The notes under the pieces are model-generated. The model saw only the letters and a program-made list of their open reading frames with translations, made no database searches and was not told the origin of the DNA. Below are positions 18,939 to 26,688 of a stretch of DNA of 64,000 nt, one piece after another. Source of the stretch: Massilia sp. R2A-15 (GTDB lineage: Bacteria; Pseudomonadota; Gammaproteobacteria; Burkholderiales; Burkholderiaceae_D). Numbering within the stretch: the stretch's first letter is position 1; the number at the start of each line of letters is the position of its first letter. Location: contig NZ_CP131935.1 of the NCBI RefSeq assembly GCF_030704305.1, forward strand, positions 1,984,001-2,048,000, written 5' to 3'. The translations under genes and the position numbers were made by a program.

Positions 18939-18975
18939 ATAGTTTTTCCATATCGTTGAAATAAAAATAATCTCA
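18939..18975 (+). promoter_or_regulatory. Candidate OxyR-type binding site upstream of katE
   Basis: Four AT-rich quarter-sites with the OxyR spacing (ATAG, ATAT, ATAA, then a weak CTCA, at 11-base steps) match about 14 of 20 informative positions of the ATAGnTnnnAnCTAT-N7-repeat consensus. The site would end directly upstream of a -35 region, as expected for activation of a catalase. It was counted by eye only. Confidence 0.35.
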
Positions 18976-18998
18976 ATCGTGCGCGGCAGGGCGCCCCC

Positions 18999-19004
18999 TA
19001 TACT
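18999..19004 (+). promoter_or_regulatory. Candidate -10 element of katE
   Basis: TATACT lies 38 bases before the katE ATG. The position 17 bases upstream has no good -35 hexamer, consistent with an activator-dependent promoter. The adjacent GC-rich run may contain the transcription start. Confidence 0.45.
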
Positions 19005-19042
19005 TTTCCGACATATCGTGAATTTAATGGAGATCCAAGACA

Positions 19043-21142
19043 ATGCCCAAGACCAAATCGAATGGTGGCAAGAACGGCGCCAAGCCAGCGAACGGATCAA
19101 CCCCTTCCACCGCGGTCGGCAACGGCGGCGAATGGCATCAGCAAGCGCACGACAATACCCTCACCACCAACCAGGGCGTGCCCATTTCCGACAACCAGAA
19201 TTCGCTGCGCGCCAACGCCCGCGGGCCGACACTGCTGGAAGACTTCATCCTGCGCGAGAAGATCACCCATTTCGACCATGAGCGCATTCCCGAACGCATC
19301 GTCCACGCGCGCGGCACCGGCGTGCACGGCTTCTTCGAGCTGACCGAATCGCTGGCCAAATATACGACCGCGAAGATCCTCACCGAAGTGGGCGAAAAGA
19401 CGGAAGTATTTACGCGCTTTTCCACGGTGGCCGGCGGCGCCGGCTCGATCGACACTCCGCGCGACGTGCGCGGCTTCGCCGTCAAGATGTATACCAAGGA
19501 GGGCAACTGGGACCTCGTGGGCAACAACATCCCGGTGTTCTTCATCCAGGACGCCATGAAGTTTCCCGACCTGGTGCACGCCGTCAAGATGGAGCCGGAC
19601 CGCGGCTTTCCGCAGGCAGCCAGCGCCCACGACACGTTCTGGGATTTCATCTCGCTGACCCCGGAATCGCTGCACATGATCATGTGGGCGATGTCCGACC
19701 GCACCATTCCGCGCTCGCTGCGCATGATCGAAGGCTTCGGCGTCCATACCTTCCGCCTGCTCAATGACAAGGGCGAATCGACCTTCGTCAAGTTCCACTG
19801 GCGACCCAAGCTCGGCCTGCAATCGACAGTCTGGGACGAAGCCGTCAAGCTCGCCGGCGCCGATCCCGATTTCCACCGCCGCGACATGTTCGAGTCGATC
19901 TCCAATGGCGCCTTCCCCGAGTGGGAGCTGGCGGTGCAGCTGTTCACCGAGAAGCAGGCCGACGGCTTCCCCTTCGACCACCTCGACGCGACCAAGCTGA
20001 TCCCGGAAGAACTGATCCCGCTGAAAGTGATCGGCCGCATGGTGCTGAATCGCTGGCCGAACAACTTCTTCGCCGAAACCGAGCAGGTCGCGTTCTGCCC
20101 GTCGCACATCCCGCCGGGCATCGATTTCTCCAACGACCCGCTGCTGCAGGGGCGGCTGTTTTCCTACCTGGACACCCAGCTCAAGCGCCTCGGCTCGCCG
20201 AATTTCCACCAGATCCCGGTCAACGCGCCGAAGTGCCCGTTCGCCAACAACCAGCGCGACGGCCACATGCAGATGGCGCAGCCGGCCGGCCGCGTCAACT
20301 ACGAGCCGAACTCGCTGGCGCCGGACGGGCCGCGCGAACGCGCCACGGGCTTCCGCAGCATGGCCGCCGACGAGACCGGCGCCAAGGGCCGCATCCGCGC
20401 CGAGTCGTTCTCCGACCACTACAGCCAGGCGCGCCAGTTCTTCATCAGCCAGACCCCGGTCGAGCAGGCGCACATGGCCTCGGCGCTGGTGTTCGAACTT
20501 TCGAAGGTCGAGCATCCGCACATCCGCGAAGCCGTGGTCAGCCACCTGCGCCACATCGACGGCGACCTCGCGCAGCGCGTTGCCACCGGCCTCGGAATGG
20601 ATAAACTGCCGGAGCCAGCCCCAACCACAGTGGAGACCAGGGAAATGGAACCATCGCCCGCGCTGCAGATCATCGGCAAGATGAAAGACACGCTGGAAGG
20701 CCGCGCCGTCGGCGTGCTGGTGGCCGACGGCTCGGACAAGGCCACGGTGGACGGCATCACCGCCGCGGTCAAGCAGGCCGGCGCCTCGTTCAAGATCATC
20801 GCGCCCAAGGTGGGCGAGGTGACGCTGTCGGACAAGTCGCGCCTGAAAGTCGATGGCCAACTGGCCGGCACGCCGTCGGTGCTGTTCGACGCGGTGGCGC
20901 TGGTGCTGAGCGCCGACGCGGGCGCGAAGCTGGCGAAGGAGGCCTGCGCGGTCGACTTCGTGCGCGATGCTTTCGGGCACCTGAAGGCGATTGCGGCGGA
21001 CGAAGGCGCGCGCGCCGTGCTGGACAAGGCCGGCGTGGAGAAGGATGCCGGCGTGGTGGAAGCTTCCAACAGCAAGGGCTTCGTGCAGGCTGCGAAGACG
21101 CGCCAGTGGGACCGCGAACCGAAGCTGCGAACATTGGCTTGA
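19043..21142 (+). CDS. katE: Catalase HPII type (clade 2, large subunit)
   Basis: A 699-residue monofunctional haem catalase that breaks down hydrogen peroxide in the cytosol. The distal histidine lies in R-I-V-H-A-R-G-T-G near residue 89, followed by R-F-S-T-V-A-G-G and [10 protein letters not shown]. The proximal haem tyrosine lies in R-L-F-S-Y-L-D-T-Q. From about residue 545 there is a flavodoxin-like (DJ-1/PfpI-like) C-terminal domain, the mark of large-subunit catalases. The N-terminus is a Lys/Gly/Asn-rich disordered arm. A GGAG site precedes the ATG. The gene is divergent from the acyl-CoA ligase and a degenerate REP-like element begins six bases after its stop. Confidence 0.96.
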   Translation: MPKTKSNGGKNGAKPANGSTPSTAVGNGGEWHQQAHDNTLTTNQGVPISDNQNSLRANARGPTLLEDFILREKITHFDHERIPERIVHARGTGVHGFFELTESLAKYTTAKILTEVGEKTEVFTRFSTVAGGAGSIDTPRDVRGFAVKMYTKEGNWDLVGNNIPVFFIQDAMKFPDLVHAVKMEPDRGFPQAASAHDTFWDFISLTPESLHMIMWAMSDRTIPRSLRMIEGFGVHTFRLLNDKGESTFVKFHWRPKLGLQSTVWDEAVKLAGADPDFHRRDMFESISNGAFPEWELAVQLFTEKQADGFPFDHLDATKLIPEELIPLKVIGRMVLNRWPNNFFAETEQVAFCPSHIPPGIDFSNDPLLQGRLFSYLDTQLKRLGSPNFHQIPVNAPKCPFANNQRDGHMQMAQPAGRVNYEPNSLAPDGPRERATGFRSMAADETGAKGRIRAESFSDHYSQARQFFISQTPVEQAHMASALVFELSKVEHPHIREAVVSHLRHIDGDLAQRVATGLGMDKLPEPAPTTVETREMEPSPALQIIGKMKDTLEGRAVGVLVADGSDKATVDGITAAVKQAGASFKIIAPKVGEVTLSDKSRLKVDGQLAGTPSVLFDAVALVLSADAGAKLAKEACAVDFVRDAFGHLKAIAADEGARAVLDKAGVEKDAGVVEASNSKGFVQAAKTRQWDREPKLRTLA

Positions 21143-21148
21143 TGCTAG

Positions 21149-21246
21149 ATGGGGTGCGGTCCGCAGGACCAGGCCCCAGGTGTGTCGCACGCTTTTGCTG
21201 CGCACGGTAGAATCTCGGGACCTGGTTCAACGAACCTGGTCCCATT
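21149..21246. repeat. Degenerate REP-like doublet (family A and a variant)
   Basis: The first unit (21149-21176) is a mutated family A copy (GGGGTGCGGTCC ... GGACCAGGCCCC). The second (21217-21246) is a variant palindrome with GGGACCTGGTTC / GAACCTGGTCCC arms. They fill the gap between katE and selO and end 23 bases before the first plausible selO start. Confidence 0.7.
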
Positions 21247-21269
21247 TTCATTTTCAGACTGGACCCGCC

Positions 21270-22733
21270 ATTACTGCCGACGACCTGCCATTGGGCAATT
21301 CCTTTGCCGCCCTGCCCCCTGCCTTCTACACCCGGCTGATGCCGACGCCCTTGCCGGCGCCGTACTTCGTTGCGGCCAGCGCCAGGGCCGCCGCCCTGGT
21401 CGGGCTCGACGCCGCGCACCTTGCCAACAGCGATTTCGTGGACTTTCTCACTGGCAACCGCGTGCCCGCCCGCTCGCAGCCGCTGTCGGCCGTGTATTCC
21501 GGCCACCAGTTCGGCGTCTGGGCTGGCCAACTGGGCGACGGCCGCGCCATCCTGCTCGGCGAGCTGAACGGCCCCGCCGGCCCGATGGAACTGCAGCTCA
21601 AGGGCGCCGGACTGACGCCGTATTCGCGCATGGGCGACGGCCGCGCCGTGCTACGCTCGTCGATCCGCGAATTCCTGTGCTCCGAAGCGATGGCCGCGCT
21701 GCGCATTCCCACCACGCGCGCGCTGTGCATCACCGGCTCGGACAAGGGCGTGATGCGCGAAACCGTCGAGACCTCGGCAGTCGTCACGCGCATGGCGCCT
21801 AGCTTTGTCCGCTTCGGCTCCTTCGAGCACTGGTACTACCGCGACAAGCCGGAGGAACTGAAGGCGCTGGCGGATTACGTGATCTACACCTTCTACCCGG
21901 AGCTGACCGCTGAACCGAACCCGTACACCGCGCTGCTGGCGGAAGTGACGCGCCGCACCGCGCGCATGATCGCGCAATGGCAGGCGGTCGGCTTCATGCA
22001 TGGCGTGATGAACACCGACAATATGTCCATCCTCGGCCTGACGCTCGACTACGGCCCGTTCGGCTTCATGGAAGCGTTCGATCCTAACCATATCTGCAAC
22101 CATACCGACCAGCAGGGCCGCTACTCCTACGCCAACCAGCCCCAGATCGGCCACTGGAACTGCTATGCGCTGGGCCAGGCGCTGATGCCGCTGATCGGCG
22201 ACGCCGATGATGCCCAGGAGGCGCTGGCGGTGTATCAGCCCGAGTTCGCCCGCACCCTCGACCACCTGCTGCACGCCAAGCTGGGCCTGGCAACGGAACA
22301 CGAGCAGGACCGCGCCCTGTTCGACGAGCTGTTCAAGCTGATGGCCGCCGCCCATGTGGATTTCACCCGCTTCTTCCGCACGCTGGGCAAGCTGAAGCTG
22401 GACGACCCGGCTGCCGACGCCCCGCTGCGCGACATGTTCATCGAGCGCGAAGCCTTCGACGCCTGGGCGGCGCGCTACCGTGAACGGCTGCGCCAGGAAG
22501 CCAGCGCCGACAGCGAGCGCAAGACCGCGATGGACGCGGTCAATCCGAAATTCGTGCTGCGCAACTACCTGGCCCAGGTGGCCATCGAAAAGGCCCAGAA
22601 CAAGGATTATTCCGAAATCGCCAAATTGCTGGCCATCCTCGAGCACCCGTTCGACGAACAGCCCGAGCATGAGGCGTACGCCGCCCTGCCGCCCGACTGG
22701 GCCAGCCACCTCGAAGTCAGCTGTTCCTCCTGA
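21270..22733 (+). CDS. selO: Protein adenylyltransferase SelO (YdiU family); start uncertain
   Basis: SelO is a pseudokinase-fold enzyme that transfers AMP to Ser/Thr/Tyr of target proteins, mainly in redox homeostasis. Family motifs are clear: [23 protein letters not shown]-x-T-P-Y-S-R, and the active-site [12 protein letters not shown] followed by D-Y-G-P-F-G-F. It ends C-S-S. No ATG exists in frame between the katE stop and conserved N-terminal residues (N-S-F-A-A-L-P). Candidates are ATT at 21270 (used here, 487 residues) and TTG at 21291 (480 residues), neither with a good ribosome-binding site. msrB follows ten bases later, so the pair forms a redox-repair operon. Confidence 0.9.
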   Translation: MTADDLPLGNSFAALPPAFYTRLMPTPLPAPYFVAASARAAALVGLDAAHLANSDFVDFLTGNRVPARSQPLSAVYSGHQFGVWAGQLGDGRAILLGELNGPAGPMELQLKGAGLTPYSRMGDGRAVLRSSIREFLCSEAMAALRIPTTRALCITGSDKGVMRETVETSAVVTRMAPSFVRFGSFEHWYYRDKPEELKALADYVIYTFYPELTAEPNPYTALLAEVTRRTARMIAQWQAVGFMHGVMNTDNMSILGLTLDYGPFGFMEAFDPNHICNHTDQQGRYSYANQPQIGHWNCYALGQALMPLIGDADDAQEALAVYQPEFARTLDHLLHAKLGLATEHEQDRALFDELFKLMAAAHVDFTRFFRTLGKLKLDDPAADAPLRDMFIEREAFDAWAARYRERLRQEASADSERKTAMDAVNPKFVLRNYLAQVAIEKAQNKDYSEIAKLLAILEHPFDEQPEHEAYAALPPDWASHLEVSCSS

Positions 22734-22743
22734 AAGGCCCGCC

Positions 22744-23139
22744 ATGACCGACAAAGTAATCAAGACCGACGCCGAATGGCGCGAGATGCTCGATCCGATG
22801 GAGTACCAGGTGACGCGCCACGCGGCCACCGAGCGCGCCTTCACCGGCAAGTTCTGGGACCACCACGAGCACGGTATTTACACCTGCGTGTGCTGCAACA
22901 CGCCGCTGTTCGAATCGGACGCCAAGTTCGATTCCGGCTGCGGCTGGCCCAGCTACTTCAAGGCGATCGACCCGGCCAACGTGATCGAAAAGACCGACCG
23001 CACCCATGGTATGCTGCGCACCGAGATCATCTGCGCGGTCTGCGACGCCCACCTGGGACACGTGTTCCCCGATGGCCCGCCGCCGACCGGCCTGCGCTAT
23101 TGCATCAATTCGGCGTCGCTGCGCTTCGAACCACTCTAA
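22744..23139 (+). CDS. msrB: Peptide-methionine (R)-S-oxide reductase MsrB
   Basis: A 131-residue cytosolic repair enzyme that reduces methionine-R-sulfoxide. The zinc cysteines are in C-V-C-C and C-A-V-C, the G-C-G-W-P-S motif is intact, and the catalytic cysteine is Cys120 in [16 protein letters not shown] site precedes the ATG at 22744. It lies between selO and yciB, and its proximity to katE and selO gives the region an oxidative-stress theme. Confidence 0.96.
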   Translation: MTDKVIKTDAEWREMLDPMEYQVTRHAATERAFTGKFWDHHEHGIYTCVCCNTPLFESDAKFDSGCGWPSYFKAIDPANVIEKTDRTHGMLRTEIICAVCDAHLGHVFPDGPPPTGLRYCINSASLRFEPL

Positions 23140-23152
23140 CTTTTGCCCTTCC

Positions 23153-23782
23153 ATGAAATTTTTGTTCGACCTGTTTCCTCTTATCCTGTTCTTCGGCGTC
23201 TTCAAATGGGGTGAAGGCCATGAGCAGGCCGCCCACGGCATCGTCCAGCAATACCTGGGCGGCTTGATGACGGGCGGCTCGGTCACGGCCGCAGTCTCGC
23301 CGGTCATCCTCGCCACGGTCGTCGGCATCATTGCGACCGCGCTCCAGATCGGCTACCTGATGGTGCAGCGCAAGAAAGTCGACGGCATGCTGTGGGTTTC
23401 CGCGGCCGTCATCACGATCATGGGCGGCGCCACCATTTACCTGCACGACGAGACCTTCATCAAGTGGAAACCGACCATTCTCTACTGGACCTTCGCCGCG
23501 ATCCTGCTGGTCTACCAGCTGTTCAAGGGCAAGAACCTGATGAAGAGCGTGCTGGGCGAGGCGTTCAAGCTGCCCGAGGAAGTCTGGCCGCGCGTCTGCT
23601 TCGCCTGGATCTGGTTCCTGTTCGCCCTCGGCCTGCTGAACCTGCTGATGGCCTTCGTCATCTTCAAGGGCAATACCAGCGCCTGGGTTAACTTCAAGGT
23701 GTTCGGCGCCACCGGCCTGTTCTTCGCCTTCACGGTCGCCCAGGCATTCGTGCTGTCGAAATACCTGCAGGAGGAAGCATGA
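23153..23782 (+). CDS. yciB: Inner membrane-spanning protein YciB (septation protein A)
   Basis: A 209-residue inner-membrane protein with five to six predicted helices, starting M-K-F-L-F-D-L-F-P-L-I-L-F-F. The segments I-Y-L-H-D-E-T-F-I-K-W-K-P-T and F-K-L-P-E-E-V-W are diagnostic of YciB/IspA. The family is tied to cell-envelope synthesis and septation. The start is 13 bases after msrB and the 3' end overlaps bolA by four bases (ATGA). Confidence 0.95.
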   Translation: MKFLFDLFPLILFFGVFKWGEGHEQAAHGIVQQYLGGLMTGGSVTAAVSPVILATVVGIIATALQIGYLMVQRKKVDGMLWVSAAVITIMGGATIYLHDETFIKWKPTILYWTFAAILLVYQLFKGKNLMKSVLGEAFKLPEEVWPRVCFAWIWFLFALGLLNLLMAFVIFKGNTSAWVNFKVFGATGLFFAFTVAQAFVLSKYLQEEA

Positions 23783-24045
23783 CTACGCGCATGGACCGCA
23801 TCCGCGCCGCGCTGGCCCAGCTCGAGCCCACCGCCGTCGAGCTGACCGACGAATCGCACCTGCACGCCGGCCACGCCGGCGCGGCCTCCGGCGGCGGGCA
23901 CTATCGCCTGCGGATCGTCTCGCCCCGCTTCGAGGGCCAGAGGCTCGTCATGCGCCATCGTCTGGTGTATGATTCCGTGCACGATATGATGCACAAGGAG
24001 ATCCATGCCCTCGCCATCACTGCGCTGGCCCCGTCCGAGCAGTGA
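23779..24045 (+). CDS. bolA: BolA family protein
   Basis: An 88-residue BolA-fold protein. The histidine-bearing segment E-S-H-L-H-A-G-H and the R-L-V-Y-D-S-V-H-D-M-M-H-K-E-I-H-A-L helix are typical. BolA proteins partner with monothiol glutaredoxins in Fe-S and redox regulation, and affect cell shape in stress. Translationally coupled to yciB by a four-base overlap, a common betaproteobacterial arrangement. Confidence 0.94.
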   Translation: MTTRMDRIRAALAQLEPTAVELTDESHLHAGHAGAASGGGHYRLRIVSPRFEGQRLVMRHRLVYDSVHDMMHKEIHALAITALAPSEQ

Positions 24046-24148
24046 CCGAGAGCATGTTCAGGGATTCTTAAGAAATCTATTCGACAATCGCGAAGTACAA
24101 AAAAATCGATTCATCTGTCCAAGAAACTTTTCCAATCAGGAATAAATA

Positions 24149-24928
24149 ATGACCTTCAAGCCAGCCCGTTTGCTGTTAGCCCTTATCGCTGTAGCCGCCG
24201 CCCCGGCGTTCGCGCAAAACCTCGCCGTCGTCAACGGCAAAGCCATCCCTTCCTCGCGCGCCGATGCCGTCGTCAAGCAAGTCATCGCCCAGGGCCAGCA
24301 GCCGGACTCGCCGCAGCTGCGCGACGCCGTCAAGAAAGACCTGATCATCCGTGAAGTGATGATGCAGGAAGCCGTCAAGCAGGGCTTCGAGAAAGACGCG
24401 ACCGTCAAGTCGCAAATGGAAACGGCGCGCCAGACCATTGTCATCAACGCCCTGGTGCGTGACTTCGTCACCAAGCATCCGGTCAAGGATGCCGACGTCA
24501 AGGCCGAATATGAGCGTTACAAGGCGCAGGCCGGCGACAAGGAATACCATGTGCGCCATATCCTGGTCGGCACCGAAGCCGAAGCGAACGCCATCATCGC
24601 CAAGCTGAAGGGCGGCGCCAAGTTCGAAGAGCTGGCCAAGCAGTCGAAAGACACCGGCACCGCGGCCAACGGCGGCGACCTGGACTGGGCTAGCCCGACC
24701 TCGTTCCCGAAAGTGTTCAGCGACGCCTTCATCGGCCTGCAAAAAGGCGCCGTCGCCGACAAGCCGGTCCAGACCCCGAACGGCTTCCACGTCGTCAAGC
24801 TCGACGACACGCGTCCGACCAAGCTGCCGGCGCTGGAAGAAGTGAAGGGCCAGATCGAAGAAGCACTGCAGCAGAAGCAGCTGCAGGCCTACCAGGAATC
24901 GATGCTTGCCAAAGCCAAGATTCAGTAA
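24149..24928 (+). CDS. Periplasmic peptidyl-prolyl cis-trans isomerase, parvulin type (copy 1)
   Basis: A 259-residue exported protein with a signal peptide ending A-F-A before Q-N. A SurA/PpiC-like N-terminal chaperone segment is followed by a parvulin domain (about residues 130-225) containing V-R-H-I-L-V, F-E-E-L-A-K-Q-S-K-D, G-G-D-L-D-W and G-F-H-V-V-K-L. It likely assists folding of envelope proteins. An AGGA site precedes the ATG. The next gene is a clear paralogue, giving a tandem duplication downstream of bolA. Confidence 0.93.
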   Translation: MTFKPARLLLALIAVAAAPAFAQNLAVVNGKAIPSSRADAVVKQVIAQGQQPDSPQLRDAVKKDLIIREVMMQEAVKQGFEKDATVKSQMETARQTIVINALVRDFVTKHPVKDADVKAEYERYKAQAGDKEYHVRHILVGTEAEANAIIAKLKGGAKFEELAKQSKDTGTAANGGDLDWASPTSFPKVFSDAFIGLQKGAVADKPVQTPNGFHVVKLDDTRPTKLPALEEVKGQIEEALQQKQLQAYQESMLAKAKIQ

Positions 24929-24939
24929 TATTTCCCCTG

Positions 24940-24961
24940 CCGGCGCCTTCGAGGCGCCGGT
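24940..24961 (+). terminator. Strong hairpin between the two parvulin genes
   Basis: CCGGCGCC, a four-base loop region, and GGCGCCGG form a very stable stem 12 bases after the first parvulin stop. No T run follows, so it is more likely an mRNA-stabilising or attenuating hairpin than a full terminator. Confidence 0.45.
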
Positions 24962-24995
24962 GCGCCCTCTTCCCGGATTTTTATAGGAATCGAAC

Positions 24996-25769
24996 ATGAT
25001 CTTGAAGCCAGCCACCCTGTTAGCCATGACCGCACTGGTCGCCGCCCCGGTATTCGCGCAGAACGTCGCCACCGTCAATGGCAAGGCAATCCCGTCGTCG
25101 AAGGTCGACCAGATCGTCAAGCAAGTTGTCGCCCAGGGCAAGCAAGCCGATTCCCCGCAACTGCGCGAAGCAATCAAGAAAGACCTGATCAACCGCGAAG
25201 TGCTGATCCAGGAAGCCGACAAGCAAGGCGTCGCCACCCGTCCTGAAGTGAAGATGGCGCTGGAAAACGCCCGCCAGAGCATCATCATCAACGCGATGCT
25301 GGCCGACTACATCAAGAAGAATCCGGTGAAGGACGCCGAAGCGAAGGCCGAGTACGACAAGTACAAGGCGCAGGTCGGCGAGAAGGAATACCACGCCCGC
25401 CACATCCTGGTTGGCACCGAAGAAGAAGCCAAGGCCATCATCGCCAAGCTGAAAGCCGGCGGCAAGTTCGAAGAGCTGGCCAAGCAGTCGAAGGACGGCT
25501 CGGCAGCCAATGGCGGCGACCTGGACTGGGCGAGCCCGGCGGCCTACGTGCCTGAGTTCTCGCAGGCGATGGTCAAGCTGAACAAGGGCCAGTACACCGA
25601 GACCCCGGTCAAGACGCAGTTCGGCTACCACGTGATCAAGCTGGAAGACACCCGTGCGGCGAAGATTCCTCCGTTCGAGGAAGTCAAGACGCAAGTGTCG
25701 GAATCGATCCAGCAGCGCAAGCTCGCCGCCTTCCGCGACGAACTGGCCAAGAAAGCCAAGATCCAGTAA
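24996..25769 (+). CDS. Periplasmic peptidyl-prolyl cis-trans isomerase, parvulin type (copy 2)
   Basis: A 257-residue paralogue of the preceding gene with the same layout: signal peptide ending V-F-A before Q-N, helical chaperone region, then a parvulin domain with A-R-H-I-L-V, F-E-E-L-A-K-Q-S-K-D-G and G-Y-H-V-I-K-L. The two are co-linear along their full length and clearly arose by duplication; the second has diverged most in the middle helix and in G-Y-H versus G-F-H near the active site. A rho-independent terminator follows. Confidence 0.93.
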   Translation: MILKPATLLAMTALVAAPVFAQNVATVNGKAIPSSKVDQIVKQVVAQGKQADSPQLREAIKKDLINREVLIQEADKQGVATRPEVKMALENARQSIIINAMLADYIKKNPVKDAEAKAEYDKYKAQVGEKEYHARHILVGTEEEAKAIIAKLKAGGKFEELAKQSKDGSAANGGDLDWASPAAYVPEFSQAMVKLNKGQYTETPVKTQFGYHVIKLEDTRAAKIPPFEEVKTQVSESIQQRKLAAFRDELAKKAKIQ

Positions 25770-25788
25770 TTAACTGGGTCCGCAATGA

Positions 25789-25819
25789 AAAAGCGCTCCG
25801 GCTGGAGCGCTTTTTTTTC
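25789..25819 (+). terminator. Rho-independent terminator after parvulin pair
   Basis: AAAAAGCGCTCC pairs with GGAGCGCTTTTTT around a short loop and is followed by T residues, 20 bases after the stop. The A-rich left arm makes it potentially bidirectional. Confidence 0.88.
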
Positions 25820-25838
25820 GTCGGCGATGCCTGAATTG

Positions 25839-25866
25839 ATGGGGGCGGGTCCGCTTGTCCAGACCC
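25839..25866. repeat. Degenerate REP-like unit (family A)
   Basis: A single mutated copy (GGGGGCGGGTCC ... GTCCAGACCCC) located four bases beyond the hepT stop codon. Confidence 0.6.
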
Positions 25867-25870
25867 CGGT

Positions 25871-26248
25871 TTACGTAACGCTTTTGCGCTCTTCTGTATC
25901 GGCATCCGGGTGAAGGGCGGCAAGCTGCTCCAGAAGTTCCGGGACCGCGGTCTGAATGGTTTGCCACACCACCTCGACGCTGATGTCGAAGTAGCCGTGC
26001 GCAATTCGATTGCGCATCCCACGCATGCTACTCCATGCAATTTCAGGATGCTTCGCAGCAAAATGGCCGTAGCCTTCCATCACCCGCGTTGCCGCTTCAC
26101 CGATGATGATGAGGTTCATGATCACCGCTTGCTGTGTGCGCTTGTCTGCCAGGAACTCGTCTAGCTTCATGCCCGTCACGAAGCCAGAAGCATCTGAGGC
26201 GGCCTGATGCAAATGGGTTAGATAATCCGAGAGCCGATGCTTGCTCAT
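25871..26248 (-). CDS. hepT: HepT-like toxin (HEPN domain, DUF86)
   Basis: A 125-residue HEPN-domain protein. The R-x4-H-x-Y motif (R-N-R-I-A-H-G-Y) is the catalytic and modification site of HepT ribonuclease toxins. In characterised pairs the partner MntA adds AMP groups to the tyrosine and silences the toxin. Helical content and length fit. The start overlaps the mntA stop by four bases, the standard antitoxin-first order. The pair is an insertion-type module between the parvulin operon and purL and has somewhat lower GC than its neighbours. Confidence 0.9.
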   Translation of the reverse strand: MSKHRLSDYLTHLHQAASDASGFVTGMKLDEFLADKRTQQAVIMNLIIIGEAATRVMEGYGHFAAKHPEIAWSSMRGMRNRIAHGYFDISVEVVWQTIQTAVPELLEQLAALHPDADTEERKSVT

Positions 26249-26535
26249 ACGGGCCGGGCTTCTGCCAGCACTGTCGCGCGGAAAGCCAGAGGAAGATCCG
26301 CTGGAGTCAACAAATCGACGCGAACTCCGAGCAACGTTTCGAGCTCGTCTTGCAAACCGCCCAAATCGAACAAAGTCGTTTCCGGAAGTACGTCGACCAA
26401 CAAATCAAGGTCGCTGCCATTACTGTCGGTACCGTGCAGCACCGAGCCGAAGATGCGCAAGTTTGCAGTCCGGAAGCGGCTTACCGCGTCAAGAATGTCA
26501 GCTCGCTTAAGATCAAGCAATGCTGAGGGACGCAT
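26245..26535 (-). CDS. mntA: MntA-like antitoxin, minimal nucleotidyltransferase
   Basis: A 96-residue minimal nucleotidyltransferase. F-G-S-V-L-H-G-T-D-S-N-G-S-D-L-D matches the GS-x10-DxD active-site motif exactly, so it should be able to AMPylate HepT. The ATG at 26535 follows GGGAGAG; a longer in-frame start at 26592 lacks a site and is rejected. It is co-transcribed with hepT, four-base overlap. Self-regulation is common for such pairs but no operator is evident. Confidence 0.9.
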   Translation of the reverse strand: MRPSALLDLKRADILDAVSRFRTANLRIFGSVLHGTDSNGSDLDLLVDVLPETTLFDLGGLQDELETLLGVRVDLLTPADLPLAFRATVLAEARPV

Positions 26536-26651
26536 GATTCTCTCCCATTCGGAATATATCTGGATGGTAAACCATTGCGCGGAGCATTCCAAGCGTCGCT
26601 CAACGGCCTGAAGATTCGCATCGCTAGAGCGCCAGCGGCGGCGTCAAAACC

Positions 26652-26680
26652 GGGGTCTGGTCCTGCGGACCTGACCCCAT
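26652..26680. repeat. REP-like unit (family A), single
   Basis: An intact unit, eight bases beyond the purL stop codon. No facing partner is visible within 100 bases. Confidence 0.87.
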
Positions 26681-26688
26681 CTTTGCCT

